From: Brevundimonas intermedia
Lineage (GTDB): Bacteria > Pseudomonadota > Alphaproteobacteria > Caulobacterales > Caulobacteraceae
Direction of reading: 5' to 3'
DNA: 64,000 nucleotides
NCBI RefSeq assembly: GCF_027922165.1
Contig: NZ_BSFD01000001.1
Span: 266,883-330,882, forward strand
Shown in pieces: positions 28,388 through 40,701 of this stretch. The notes beneath the pieces were generated by a model. It was not told where the DNA came from. It saw nothing but the letters and a program-made list of their open reading frames with translations, and made no database searches. Made by a program: the position numbers and the translations under genes. The first letter of the stretch is position 1. Every line of letters starts with the position of its first letter.

Positions 28388-28551
28388 CTCTCCCTCCCCT
28401 TCATGGGGAGGGACGGCGAGGCGTCAGCCGAGCCCGGGTGGGGCCGTGCGATCCGGCGCGCCGCCGTCAGCCTCACCGTCTTTCAACCGCGTCCTGTCGG
28501 ACCCCACCCCGATCGCTGCGCGATCGCCCCTCCCCATGAAGGGGAGGGAGA
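28388..28551. repeat. Palindromic repeat element, family B, at the 3' end of the acyltransferase gene
   Basis: The 164-bp element has inverted ends of about 24 bp (28388-28411 and 28528-28551) with the core CTCCCCTTCATGGGGAG. Internal blocks include a GGGTGGGG and a CCCCACCCCGATCG. It separates portal from acyltransferase and encodes the latter's C-terminal tail. Confidence 0.83.
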
Positions 28552-29581
28552 AATGCGGCCGCGCCATCCACCGCATCAACGGCCGTTCGACCCAGACATG
28601 CACCCCTGCGCCCGCCGCCAGACTGAGGCCGACGGTCAGCACCACCACCCCATCTCCCGGCAGGACCGCGCCCGCCTCGAACACCCGCCCGAGCGCCCGG
28701 ATCACCAACACATGGAACAGGTAAACAGCATAGGAGGCGTCTCCCATGAAGATCAGCCCGCGCCAAACCGGCCCCTGCCGCCTCCGCGCGCCCACGACCG
28801 CCCCCAGCACCACCAGCCCCGCCGGCAGTCCCCAGATCGCCACGCGCGCCAACCCGACCCACGGCTGGTTCAGCGCCGCCTCGCCGTCGATCTCGCCATA
28901 GCCGAACCCCAGCGACAGCCCGAACCCGATCAGGCCCAGCCCCACGGCGACCACCCCCCATGCTTGGGGCTGACCGCGCCCCCAGCGCGCGATCCCCACC
29001 CCGATCAGGAACTCCAGCACCATCGGCGACCCGACGAACCTCAGCACCGGGGTGGCGACCGCAAGGCCCACGACCACCGCCACCACGGCGCCGCCCGCCA
29101 GCGCCCGTCCGGCCCGTCCGCCCCCTGCAATCGCCAGGCCGACCCCGGCATAGAACAGCATCTCGAAACACAGGGTCCATCCCGCCCCCAGGGCTGGAAA
29201 CGTCATCTCCAGTCCGCTGAACGGCCAGAACAGAAAGGTCGCCGCCACCACATCGGCCGTCAGCGTCCCGCCCCGCGCCATCCCGACCAGGATCGGCAGG
29301 GACAACAGCCAGTAAATCGGCGCCACCCTTCGAAACCGTCGCCATAGAAACGCTCCCGCCGCGCGCAGCCCCGTCTGGCCCCGCGTCGTCGTGGCGATGA
29401 TGAAGCCGCTGATCACGAAGAACAGATCGACCCCCGCCGCCCCGAAATCCTCCCACGGCCCGCCCGCCAGAACAGTCCCCAGCCCCAGCCGCCCCGCGCT
29501 CAGATCGACCGCATGGGCGACCACCACCCCCGTGGCCGCCACGCACCGCAACACCTGGATGTCGTCGAACCTCTGCCCCAT
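28424..29581 (-). CDS. Acyltransferase-3 (OafA-like) membrane protein
   Basis: The 385-residue protein has ten or so hydrophobic spans and the family motifs: IQVLRCVAATGVVVAHA with the catalytic His, GVDLFFVISGFI, FLWRRFRRVAPIYW and YLFHVLVIR. Such enzymes O-acetylate cell-surface polysaccharides. The natural end would be near LMRWMARPH. The last 43 residues or so (FMGRGDRAAIGVG...) are encoded by a palindromic repeat that also supplies the stop. It lies between the GTA spike genes and the portal gene. A role in modifying the surface seen by GTA particles is speculation. Confidence 0.88.
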   Translation of the reverse strand: MGQRFDDIQVLRCVAATGVVVAHAVDLSAGRLGLGTVLAGGPWEDFGAAGVDLFFVISGFIIATTTRGQTGLRAAGAFLWRRFRRVAPIYWLLSLPILVGMARGGTLTADVVAATFLFWPFSGLEMTFPALGAGWTLCFEMLFYAGVGLAIAGGGRAGRALAGGAVVAVVVGLAVATPVLRFVGSPMVLEFLIGVGIARWGRGQPQAWGVVAVGLGLIGFGLSLGFGYGEIDGEAALNQPWVGLARVAIWGLPAGLVVLGAVVGARRRQGPVWRGLIFMGDASYAVYLFHVLVIRALGRVFEAGAVLPGDGVVVLTVGLSLAAGAGVHVWVERPLMRWMARPHFSLPFMGRGDRAAIGVGSDRTRLKDGEADGGAPDRTAPPGLG

Positions 29582-29618
29582 CCGCCACGGTTAACACCGG
29601 CGCGAACCAGACCCAACC

Positions 29619-30749
29619 TCAGATCATCACCCGCGCCCGCACCGCCTGTGCGATCAGGGCCTGGCCCGCCGCATTGGGATGGACGGAATCGAACATCAGG
29701 CCCGGCGCAAACGTGCCGCCGAACAGGGCCGCGCCGTCGAGGGGCGCCGCCAGCCCCCTCTCCGCCGCCACCGCCACGGCCGCCGCCGCTATGGCCTGCT
29801 GCGTGGCGTAGCTGGCCTTGCTCTGGGCCGGATCCGACGGCGTCCCCGTCATCATCAGCACATCGCCACTGACCAGGGCCCGATCCACCAACAGCCTCAG
29901 ACTGTTCTGATAGGCCGCGACCGCCGTCCCGTTGTTCCAGTCGTTGATGGTCAGACAGATCACCGTCAGATCCGCCCCTGCAACCGGCAAAGCCCCATAG
30001 GCCCGGTACGCCTGATCCGTCGTGGTCCAGTCCGCCACCCGCGACCCGCCCCAGCCGGCATTGATCACCTGCACCCGCCGCAGCTCGGATTTCCACGCCA
30101 CGCCCCCGGCGATGAACACCGCCCCGCCCGAGGCTCGCCGCACCGAAATCGGCCCCGTCGTCTCGGGAAACCGGATCGTGTGCCGCTCCAGCCCCGGCGC
30201 CTTTAGCGTGTCGATGGTCGCGCGCACCACCCCGTCGGTCTCGACCGCGATCACCCCCAGGGCCGTGTTGCACACAGCATAGAGGTCGAACCGGTCCACC
30301 GGCCCGTCCGGCTGGAACGCCCAGGTCTCGGTTCCCCAGTCCGGCGTGGTAAACAACCGCCCGCCCAGACTGGCCAGGGTCGCGACGCTCCACCCGTTAC
30401 CCAGGCTGACGCGCGGGTCATAGGCTCCGTATCCCCCGGTCGCCAGATCGCCTGCCCCCGCCCCGGCCAGCGACGCCGCCGAGGCCGGCAGACCGCCCGC
30501 GCGCATCAGATCCGCCAGCCGCTTCGGCCAGGCCGCCCCTCGCCCATCGGGCGTCCATCCGCCCGGCGCCGCGCCGAACCCCTGGGCCACGCTGTCGCTG
30601 ACGACCAGCAGCCGCGCATCCCGCACGCCTGCCAACATCCCGCGCACCGCCGCCGACCAGCGCGGCAGGTCGGGCACATCGAACCCCGGTCGCGACGGCG
30701 CCAGCATCGCGCCTGGCGCCGTCGTCGTCGCCTCGACCGCCAGGCTCAA
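29619..30749 (-). CDS. SGNH-hydrolase-fold head-spike protein (GhsB-like)
   Basis: The 376-residue protein has an SGNH/GDSL hydrolase core: LLVVSDSVAQGFG (block I Ser), VINAGWGGSRVAD (block II), LTINDWNN (block III) and DSVHPNAAG (block V with catalytic Asp and His). The upstream partner resembles the GTA spike base protein, so I read this as the spike (GhsB-like) that decorates GTA heads and binds cell-surface polysaccharide. The start is TTG at 30749, overlapping the partner's TGA (TTGA). An ordinary exported esterase is less likely, as there is no signal peptide. Confidence 0.78.
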   Translation of the reverse strand: MSLAVEATTTAPGAMLAPSRPGFDVPDLPRWSAAVRGMLAGVRDARLLVVSDSVAQGFGAAPGGWTPDGRGAAWPKRLADLMRAGGLPASAASLAGAGAGDLATGGYGAYDPRVSLGNGWSVATLASLGGRLFTTPDWGTETWAFQPDGPVDRFDLYAVCNTALGVIAVETDGVVRATIDTLKAPGLERHTIRFPETTGPISVRRASGGAVFIAGGVAWKSELRRVQVINAGWGGSRVADWTTTDQAYRAYGALPVAGADLTVICLTINDWNNGTAVAAYQNSLRLLVDRALVSGDVLMMTGTPSDPAQSKASYATQQAIAAAAVAVAAERGLAAPLDGAALFGGTFAPGLMFDSVHPNAAGQALIAQAVRARVMI

Positions 30750-31033
30750 TCGAACACCGCCACGACCTGGGCCGCCGTCGTCCCCGTGGCCAGAATCCGG
30801 CGCACCTGCACCGGCAACCACCCGACCGGATGATTGGCAAAGGTCACGGCCTCCCCGTCCTCGCCCCCCACCGTCAGCACCCGCAGGTTCCCCGCCGCCC
30901 CGACATACAGGGCCTTGGCATAGGTGGTCAGGTCGACCGTATCGCTGGGCGTCACCGCCGTCGCGCGCCGCCCCGGCCCGCTGGCGTCCCGCCCATGGCT
31001 CAGCAACCCATCCCGCTCCGCTATAGCCGGCAT
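30746..31033 (-). CDS. GTA head-spike base protein (GhsA / rcc01079-like)
   Basis: The 95-residue protein has the spike-base pattern TPSDTVDLTTYAKALYVGAAG, VLTVGGEDGEAVTFANHP, GWLPVQVRRILATGTTA. In R. capsulatus the spike genes ghsA and ghsB lie far from the structural cluster; here the pair is within 3 kb of the portal gene. The ATG at 31033 opens on MPAIAERDG. The 233 bp upstream (31034-31266) shows AT-richer patches and may hold the promoter, but I cannot define it. Confidence 0.78.
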   Translation of the reverse strand: MPAIAERDGLLSHGRDASGPGRRATAVTPSDTVDLTTYAKALYVGAAGNLRVLTVGGEDGEAVTFANHPVGWLPVQVRRILATGTTAAQVVAVFD

Positions 31034-31266
31034 GTCTCTCTCCCTGAATGCAATGGATCGCCTCCGATCGGAGGAACGGCTGAGCGCGAGATCGGACGGG
31101 ATCACCCGCCCGGCTCATCGCTATTTCCCGCCATGCCCAAACACTACCGCACCAGCGTCCTCAGGCGCGCAAACAGCCGCGACAAAAGCACAAGCCTTTG
31201 AAGTAAAAAGATTCAGACCAGCGTCATTGTAATAGAAGCCGCCGCCAACCCATCAGGCTGCGGCCA

Positions 31267-31740
31267 TCAGCCCCGTTCGACCGCCCATTCCGGCGCCTCG
31301 AAATCCAACGCGTCTTCGGGCTCGGCAAGCGATAGTTCCGAAATCGTCTGCCCCCGCACCGACACCCCGGCCGTATGCACCGTCTCCGGGTCGCCCGAGA
31401 CCAGCGGATGCCAGGCCGCCAGCGGCCGCCCCTCGTGCAGCCGGCGATAGGCGCAGGACTTGGGCATCCACCCCAGGGCCTCGATATTGTGCGGCGTCAG
31501 CTTGATGCAGTCCGGCACATGCGCCTTGCGGTTCACATAGTCCGAGCAGGAACAGGCCTGGGAATCGAACAGTTTGCAGTGGACCCGCGTCGGAATCACC
31601 TCGCCCGTATCCTCGTCCTCGAACCGGATCACGCAGCACAGGCCACACCCGTCGCACAGCCCCTCCCATTCGGCCGGAGACATCTCGACCAGGGTCTTGG
31701 TTTCCCAATAGGGCGGAACGGGGGAAGGAACGGAAAGCAT
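31267..31740 (-). CDS. YcgN-family cysteine-cluster protein
   Basis: The 157-residue protein belongs to the UPF0260/YcgN group. It has [23 protein letters not shown] with a CxxCxxCC cluster, then [15 protein letters not shown], and [23 protein letters not shown]. The eight or nine conserved cysteines suggest metal or Fe-S binding. The biochemical role is not known. It is a single gene between the spike locus and a chemotaxis-like gene. Confidence 0.88.
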   Translation of the reverse strand: MLSVPSPVPPYWETKTLVEMSPAEWEGLCDGCGLCCVIRFEDEDTGEVIPTRVHCKLFDSQACSCSDYVNRKAHVPDCIKLTPHNIEALGWMPKSCAYRRLHEGRPLAAWHPLVSGDPETVHTAGVSVRGQTISELSLAEPEDALDFEAPEWAVERG

Positions 31741-31772
31741 GGGACGGCGCGCCTAGTCGACGGATGCGGCCA

Positions 31773-32819
31773 TCAGATGGCGGCCGCGTCCTGAACAAGG
31801 CACCCATACCATCCCAGGCCCTCATAGGTCTCGTATCCGGGCGTGCGGGCATAGCCGACGGTCCGGTCGCCCTTTGAATAGCTGCCCATGGCGCCCGCGC
31901 CGACATCCAGTTTCACCGTCTCGTTCAGTACCCCGATCCCGTCGGAGGCGGCCAGCACCCGGTGTCTCTGATCCAGCAACAGCACCCGCGTCCGGGCCCG
32001 CTCCTCGGGCGTCAGCCGCACTCCGTCCACCACCGTTTGGGCCTGGGCCTGCCAGTCAAAATGGATGCCCAACACGCCGATTACGGCCCCGTTCGCCAGA
32101 CCACCCTTGCGGATAGCGGTCGCATAGGTGGCGGTCGGCGCCCCGTTCAACGCCTCCAGCCGTGTAACATCGGCCACCGCGAAATCATCGCCCGACTTCG
32201 TCGCCATGGCGTCGCGAAACCAGGACATGTCCCGCGCCGACTTCCCCTGCACCGCGTACCGATCGGGCCGGCCGTTGGCCACGATCGCGCCGCTCCGGTC
32301 GCAGATCCACAGGTCCAGATAGACGGTATAGGCGTCCAGTATGACCTTCAGCCTCTGGCTGGCGTGCTCGGCCTTGGCGGCGTCGGGTTCGGCGACGCAG
32401 TCCACCACCGCGCTGTCGGTCGCCCACCAGCGCACGTCGCAGGTCCGTTCGTACAGGTTCCGGTCGATGATCTCGATGGCGTTCAGCGCCAGGTCCGCCA
32501 GCCTCTGCCCCCGCAGCTGACCCAGGATCGCCCCTCCGATGGCAGACAGCTCGGTAAGATCGCCCCGCACCTGCTGTTCCAGGGCGCCGGCGACGTCGTC
32601 GATCTGCCCAGAAATCCGCTTAAACTCCTCAGCCACCACCATGAAGCTGCGCCCCGCGTCCCCGCTGCGCGCCGCCACCACTTGGGCGTTGACCACCAGC
32701 ATCTTGGCGGCCCGGTTGACCGAGGCGATCTCGCCAATCTTCTCGCCCGCCACGGTGTTCAGCCGGGCGGACAGCTCGAGAATACGCTCGGGCCTGGCGC
32801 CCGCCCCCACATCGCTCAT
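31773..32819 (-). CDS. Soluble MCP-like protein with signalling segment first, cache domain last
   Basis: Residues 15-75 look like one arm and tip of a chemoreceptor signalling hairpin (AGEKIGEIASVNRAAKMLVVNAQ, SGDAGRSFMVVAEEFKRIS). Residues 150-345 look like a cache/PAS-type sensor (YLDLWICDRSGAIVANGRPDRY, ATYATAIRKGG, GVLGIHFDWQ). No transmembrane segment or signal peptide is present, and the usual order (sensor then signalling domain) is reversed. I chose the ATG at 32819 with AGGTGGGG upstream. It may be a cytoplasmic receptor or a chemotaxis-derived sensor; no output domain is seen. Confidence 0.75.
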   Translation of the reverse strand: MSDVGAGARPERILELSARLNTVAGEKIGEIASVNRAAKMLVVNAQVVAARSGDAGRSFMVVAEEFKRISGQIDDVAGALEQQVRGDLTELSAIGGAILGQLRGQRLADLALNAIEIIDRNLYERTCDVRWWATDSAVVDCVAEPDAAKAEHASQRLKVILDAYTVYLDLWICDRSGAIVANGRPDRYAVQGKSARDMSWFRDAMATKSGDDFAVADVTRLEALNGAPTATYATAIRKGGLANGAVIGVLGIHFDWQAQAQTVVDGVRLTPEERARTRVLLLDQRHRVLAASDGIGVLNETVKLDVGAGAMGSYSKGDRTVGYARTPGYETYEGLGWYGCLVQDAAAI

Positions 32820-32926
32820 TTGAGATCCCCACCTCGCCATCTTGGCGCGCCGTGGTGAAGGGAGGGGCGAAACCAAAGATGTCGCTTCACCTAAAGCTTT
32901 AAAACTTAACGCATTATAACCATTAT

Positions 32927-33265
32927 TCAATGAACAACGGTCTTTGAAAACAGATTGATCACCACGACCCCGCCGATGATCATCGCCAACCCCGTCACTG
33001 CCGGCAGATCCAGCCTCTGGCGGAAAGCCACCGCCCCGATCACCGAGATCGCCACCACGCCCAGACCGCTCCAGATCGCATAGGCGATTCCCACCGGCAT
33101 CTGTTTCAGCGCGACCGACAATAGGTAAAAGGCCAGACCATAGCACACCGCCATTCCCGCCGTGGGCCAGGGCCGACTGAATTGCTGACTCTGCTGCAAG
33201 AGGGTTGTGCCCACCACCTCCAGTCCGATGGCTCCCAGCAGGGCGGCCCAGGTTAGGGCGCTCAT
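32927..33265 (-). CDS. SMR-family multidrug efflux protein
   Basis: The 112-residue protein has four hydrophobic helices and the small multidrug resistance signature. These are AIGLEVVGTTLLQQS with the membrane Glu that couples protons and substrate, and YAIWSGLGVVAISVIG in helix 3. It works as a dimer in the inner membrane to export cationic compounds. The ATG overlaps the TGA of the TetR gene (ATGA), so both are in one operon. EmrE-type is more likely than SugE, but I cannot be sure. Confidence 0.9.
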   Translation of the reverse strand: MSALTWAALLGAIGLEVVGTTLLQQSQQFSRPWPTAGMAVCYGLAFYLLSVALKQMPVGIAYAIWSGLGVVAISVIGAVAFRQRLDLPAVTGLAMIIGGVVVINLFSKTVVH

Positions 33266-33840
33266 GCTTCGTTGGCTGTGATAGGATGTCCGGGCGTCAA
33301 CAGCGACAGCAACGCCTGCCGCTGATCGGGCGATACATCATGCACGCCGAACAGATCTGACACCCACAGTCCATCGGCCAAAAGCCGCAACATCAGGGCG
33401 TCGTCCGCCCCGACCGGATCACTGGGATCGTCGACCTTCACCCGGTCGATCCAGGTCCGCCAGCGCTGTGCCAGGGCCGGCTCGATGGCGCAGGCGGCCA
33501 TCACCACCCGGCCGATACTGACATCCTGCGGCGTCACCGGCTCCGTCACCGTCGCGCGCAGATAGGCCCGCGCGCTCCGACCATAGGGCTCCGGATCCCG
33601 CGCCGCCTGGGCCAGAATGCCGTCGGTGTGCATCTGGCCCAAATGGTCGATCATCCCCTCCAGAAGGGCGATCTTGGTCGGAAAATGATGCAGCAACGCC
33701 CCCTTGCTGACCGTCGTCCGCGCCGCCACCGCATCCAGCGTAAAGCCGGACGCCCCCCGTTCGGCCGCCACCTCCAGCGCCTTTTCGATGATCTGAGCCC
33801 GAGTGTCTTCGGGCGCGCGGCGGCGTGCGGTCGTGTCCAT
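33262..33840 (-). CDS. TetR-family repressor of the SMR pump
   Basis: The 192-residue product has an N-terminal HTH (RAQIIEKALEVAAERGASGFTLDAVAARTTVSKGALLHHF split over helices 1-3) and a helical ligand domain resembling TetR_C. I chose the ATG at 33840, which lies 11 bp from a palindromic operator. The gene precedes and overlaps the SMR pump gene, the classic arrangement for an autoregulated efflux operon. Confidence 0.9.
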   Translation of the reverse strand: MDTTARRRAPEDTRAQIIEKALEVAAERGASGFTLDAVAARTTVSKGALLHHFPTKIALLEGMIDHLGQMHTDGILAQAARDPEPYGRSARAYLRATVTEPVTPQDVSIGRVVMAACAIEPALAQRWRTWIDRVKVDDPSDPVGADDALMLRLLADGLWVSDLFGVHDVSPDQRQALLSLLTPGHPITANEA

Positions 33841-33850
33841 GGAGGTTACA

Positions 33851-33866
33851 TACCAACCGGACGGTA
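33851..33866. promoter_or_regulatory. TetR-type operator
   Basis: The sequence TACCAACCGGACGGTA forms a 16-bp imperfect palindrome centred on CCGG with TACC/GGTA ends. It lies 11 bp before the start of the TetR gene, where binding would block its transcription or translation start region. It is most likely the repressor's own site. Confidence 0.65.
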
Positions 33867-33963
33867 ATCCGTGAAACGATAATTTGGCGAACTGCAATCT
33901 TCGACTTGATGCCCGCAGGACCTGATCACTACAGAGAAGCGTTGCAGTAATCGGGGGTTACGC

Positions 33964-35660
<1,697 letters not shown>

Positions 35661-35670
<10 letters not shown>

Positions 35671-37454
35671 ATCGTTCGATCTGGCGCGAACTGGCGATTT
35701 CGCCGTCCACCGATGAGCGTGAGATTCGTCGCGCCTATGCGCGCCGGCTGAAGATCGTCCATCCCGAGGACGATCCCCAAGGCTTCCAGGCCCTGCGGGA
35801 CGCCTACGAACAGGCGCTGCACCGCGCCCGACATGCCGCCTGGCAAGACCTGCAAAGCGCGGCGCCCGAAGCTGGACCAGATGCCGATCTCCATCAACCC
35901 GTCGATGAGGACCAGCCGGCGGACAGGGGCGAAACGCGCTTGGACGCCGTCGCGACGGATGATGTTCTGGCCGGAGAAATAGCGCGCGATCAGGCGGACC
36001 GTACCGAGCACCAACGACGCTGCGACGCCTTGTTGGCCGCCCTCAATCGCCCGACCGTGGACGAGGAATCGATCCTCAACGCCCTGATCGACGTCTTCCA
36101 TTCGCGCGCCCTTGGCGCCTTGGACACCCACCAGTCGACGGAACACTGGCTCGGACAACTGGCGGCCCAGCGCAGCCCCGCCTTCGCCGTTCTGGTTGAA
36201 CCCACCGTGGCCTTCTTCGGCTGGGATCGCCGCCCGGTCGGCGAACATTGGAGCCCAGGCCTCGGCGCGCTTCAACATCGCGAGGATCTGGATACGCTCA
36301 AGCGCCTGAGAAGTCCCGGCCACCCGGCCCACGCCTCCTTCGTCGCCCTGGCCAAGCCCATGAGGTTCAAGGATCGCGTGGCGGCCCGCTTCAGCCCAGA
36401 TTTCCGCAAGCAGATCGGCGATCTTCTGGCCCGGATCGACTACGAGACGCCTTACGTCCTCAACTATCTGAACCCCAACTCCATCGCCTGGTGGCGCCAA
36501 CACCTGTCGCGACCGCGTTTCGGCCTTTCCAGCCTGGCCCTGGTCATCATACCGGTCGCGATCTGCGCACTCATAGCTGCGGTGCAGAATGGAGCGGGGC
36601 GTTCGACCGTGCCTCCCCTAATCATGATTGCGGGCGGCCTGATCGGCGGCCTCCTTTCCGTTCTGGCCGGCCATTACTTCCTCATTCTGCCGCGCTGGAG
36701 ACTATTGCAGTCCGGGCGGAGCTCCGACTTCTGGATTTCCTGCGGTTGGGCGGTCGCGGCGGCCGGTCTTGTGCTTCTCGCCGCTCTCGTCCCCCCCGGC
36801 CTGTCCGACGCGACCACTGGGGTTCTGGTCGTCAGCGTCGGCCTGATCGGTGCGGCTCTTGTCTGGTGGGCCGCGATCGTCCTGGACAACGACGGCTTCA
36901 AGACACGCCTGCAATGGCTCTTCACCTGGCCGCCGGTTTTCCTGCCGCTGTGGATCGTCGCCCAGTCCGCCTTGCTAGGCCGCCCCATGCTGTGGGTCTC
37001 TCTCTGGCTGTTGTTGCTGCTGTTCGCCATGGGCGCCGTCCACCTGGCCCGCCGCGCGTCGTCGACGCCCCAGACGCGCCGCACCGCCGACATCGGCCTT
37101 ATCAGCCTGGCGGCGACCGGCGCCGCCCTGGCCCTGGCCTCCGATGTCCTTCCGTCCGCGCCCCTGGCGGTCGCCGTCCTTTATCTAGCGGCCGCTGGGG
37201 GCATCCTGGCCTCAGCGCACCAGTCGCTCCCCATGCTGCGGATAAGGCGCTGGGCGACGCCGATCGGCGTTGTCTTTCTTGCCCTCGTATCCTTTTCCGG
37301 GCCGGATACCGATGTTCAGACCACGGGGTCCACTCTCTTCGTCTGGGGCGGCGCCTGGATCGGCGGGCTGATCGCCCTGACCACCCTGGGCGACCGGATC
37401 GGTCTGTTCGTCAAAAAGAAGAAAAAGCCGAGACCACGTTCGCTCGCCGCCTGA
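35661..37454 (+). CDS. Membrane J-domain-like partner of HscC (HPE variant)
   Basis: The first 45 residues form a J-like helical hairpin (REIRRAYARRLKIVHPEDDPQGFQALRDAYEQAL), but the key motif reads HPE, not HPD. Residues 60-290 are soluble and unassigned. Residues 300-590 carry about nine hydrophobic spans. Proteins with HPEDDPxGFQ are known next to hscC genes. It overlaps hscC by 10 bp. Whether HPE can stimulate Hsp70 ATPase is untested here. The 67 bp to the next gene hold no other feature. Confidence 0.8.
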
Positions 37455-37521
37455 TCGACGACCACGGCCTATCCAAGTCAGCGGATGGCGGATTGACCTT
37501 CCCTCCTCTATATGGCCGCCC

Positions 37522-39348
<1,827 letters not shown>

Positions 39349-39358
39349 GGGTCGCGGC

Positions 39359-39550
39359 CTAAACCTCCGTTTCGCCGTCTTTCGCCTCACCGTCCTGTTC
39401 GGCAGGCTTCGGGGCCTCGCGCCGGTTCTGCATGACGCCCACGACGATGAAGGCGACAATCCCGAAGGCGAACCAAAGGCCGAAATTCTTGGTCAGCAGG
39501 CCGATCAGGCCAAAGATCAGCAAGACGCCAAAGGGTGTGAGCCGTTTCAT
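39359..39550 (-). CDS. Small membrane protein (63 aa)
   Basis: The protein has two closely spaced hydrophobic spans (LTPFGVLLIFGLIGLLT and LWFAFGIVAFIVVGVM) and a charged tail rich in Glu and Asp. The ATG at 39550 follows AAGG. It converges on uup and diverges from the hydrolase gene. No function is known. Confidence 0.6.
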   Translation of the reverse strand: MKRLTPFGVLLIFGLIGLLTKNFGLWFAFGIVAFIVVGVMQNRREAPKPAEQDGEAKDGETEV

Positions 39551-39641
39551 GGCGCCGACCTTACGGCGGCTTTCGGCGTTTGGCGAATTGGCCGACGCCC
39601 GCGCCCTTGAAACCAAACCCGCCCTCGCCCACTCCAGCAGC

Positions 39642-40616
39642 ATGACCCTGCGCACACACGTCGTCGACTTCCCCCCGCCCCAGCAGGCGGCGGTGCGGCG
39701 CATCAACGCCGTCCTGGCCCGCGCGCCGCGCCTGCGCACCGACGCCTGGCGCATCGAGGCCGGCCAACGCCTGTCGGTCTGGCTGGACGCCGCCGCCGGC
39801 GCCGTGACCGTGCCGCGCCTGCGCAAACGCGGCGTCGCGGTAGAGATCCTCCAGACCGACGGCGACCACGCCGTTCCCCTTCGCATCCTCCGCCCCGAGG
39901 GGCCGCCTCGCGCCGTTGTTCTGGACATCCATGGCGGCGGCTGGGTCCTGGGCAGCGCCGGCCTGAATGATCGGCTCAACGCCCATCTCGCCCGCCACGG
40001 CTTCTGCGTCGTTTCGGTCGATTACCGTCTGCTGTCCGAGCGCCGCCAGGTCTATATCGACGCCGCCATCGCCGATTGCTTGGCCGCCGCCCACTGGACT
40101 GTGACCCATGTGGACCGCCTGGGCGCCGCGACCGTCTTCCTGACCGGCGAGTCCGCCGGCGCCCATCTGGCGGCCCTGACCGCCGTGGCCCTGCGCGACC
40201 AGGGGCTGATTGATCGGGTGGCGGGCTGCGTCTTCACCTATGGGGTCTTCGACCTGTCAGGGACCGAAAGCGTCCGCTCCGCCGACCCGGACACCCTGTT
40301 GTTCAACGGCCCCACCATGCAGGCCGACCTTGCCCGCCTTGCCCCCGACCGCGACGAGGCGGGCCTTCGTCGGCCCGACGTCTCGCCCCTCTATGCCGAC
40401 CTGACCGGCCTGCCTCCCGCCCTTTTCCTGGCCGGCGAATACGACCCCCTGTTCGAAGACAGCCTCTTGATGGCCACGCGATGGGGAGAGGTCGCCGAGG
40501 CTGACCTGATCCGCGTGCCCGAGACGCCGCATGGCTTCCTCCACTTCGGCGGCCCCGCCGCCCGTGGCGCACGGGGCGCCGTTCGCGCCTGGTTGAACAA
40601 CCGGCTCACAAGCTGA
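39642..40616 (+). CDS. Alpha/beta hydrolase, hormone-sensitive-lipase type
   Basis: The 324-residue protein has the HSL features: oxyanion motif HGGGWVLGS, nucleophile GESAGAHL, the Asp in AGEYDPLFED and the His in TPHGFLHFGG. It should hydrolyse small esters. There is no signal peptide. I chose the ATG at 39642 because the conserved sequence starts there; the longer upstream frame overlaps the divergent small gene. Confidence 0.87.
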   Translation: MTLRTHVVDFPPPQQAAVRRINAVLARAPRLRTDAWRIEAGQRLSVWLDAAAGAVTVPRLRKRGVAVEILQTDGDHAVPLRILRPEGPPRAVVLDIHGGGWVLGSAGLNDRLNAHLARHGFCVVSVDYRLLSERRQVYIDAAIADCLAAAHWTVTHVDRLGAATVFLTGESAGAHLAALTAVALRDQGLIDRVAGCVFTYGVFDLSGTESVRSADPDTLLFNGPTMQADLARLAPDRDEAGLRRPDVSPLYADLTGLPPALFLAGEYDPLFEDSLLMATRWGEVAEADLIRVPETPHGFLHFGGPAARGARGAVRAWLNNRLTS

Positions 40617-40701
40617 ACCATTTCACGATTGTCGCAACGACGGATTTCCCTTACCGCAGAAACCTTCACCGCCGCGCAGTCCATACGCAGGAAAGAAGAG
40701 G

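Noticed and set aside
15573..31033. The GTA region as an ordinary integrated prophage
   Set aside because: Gene content and order follow the GTA g3-g15 series. There is no integrase, lysis cassette, replication or repressor gene in the window, and genes are short as in GTA rather than phage.
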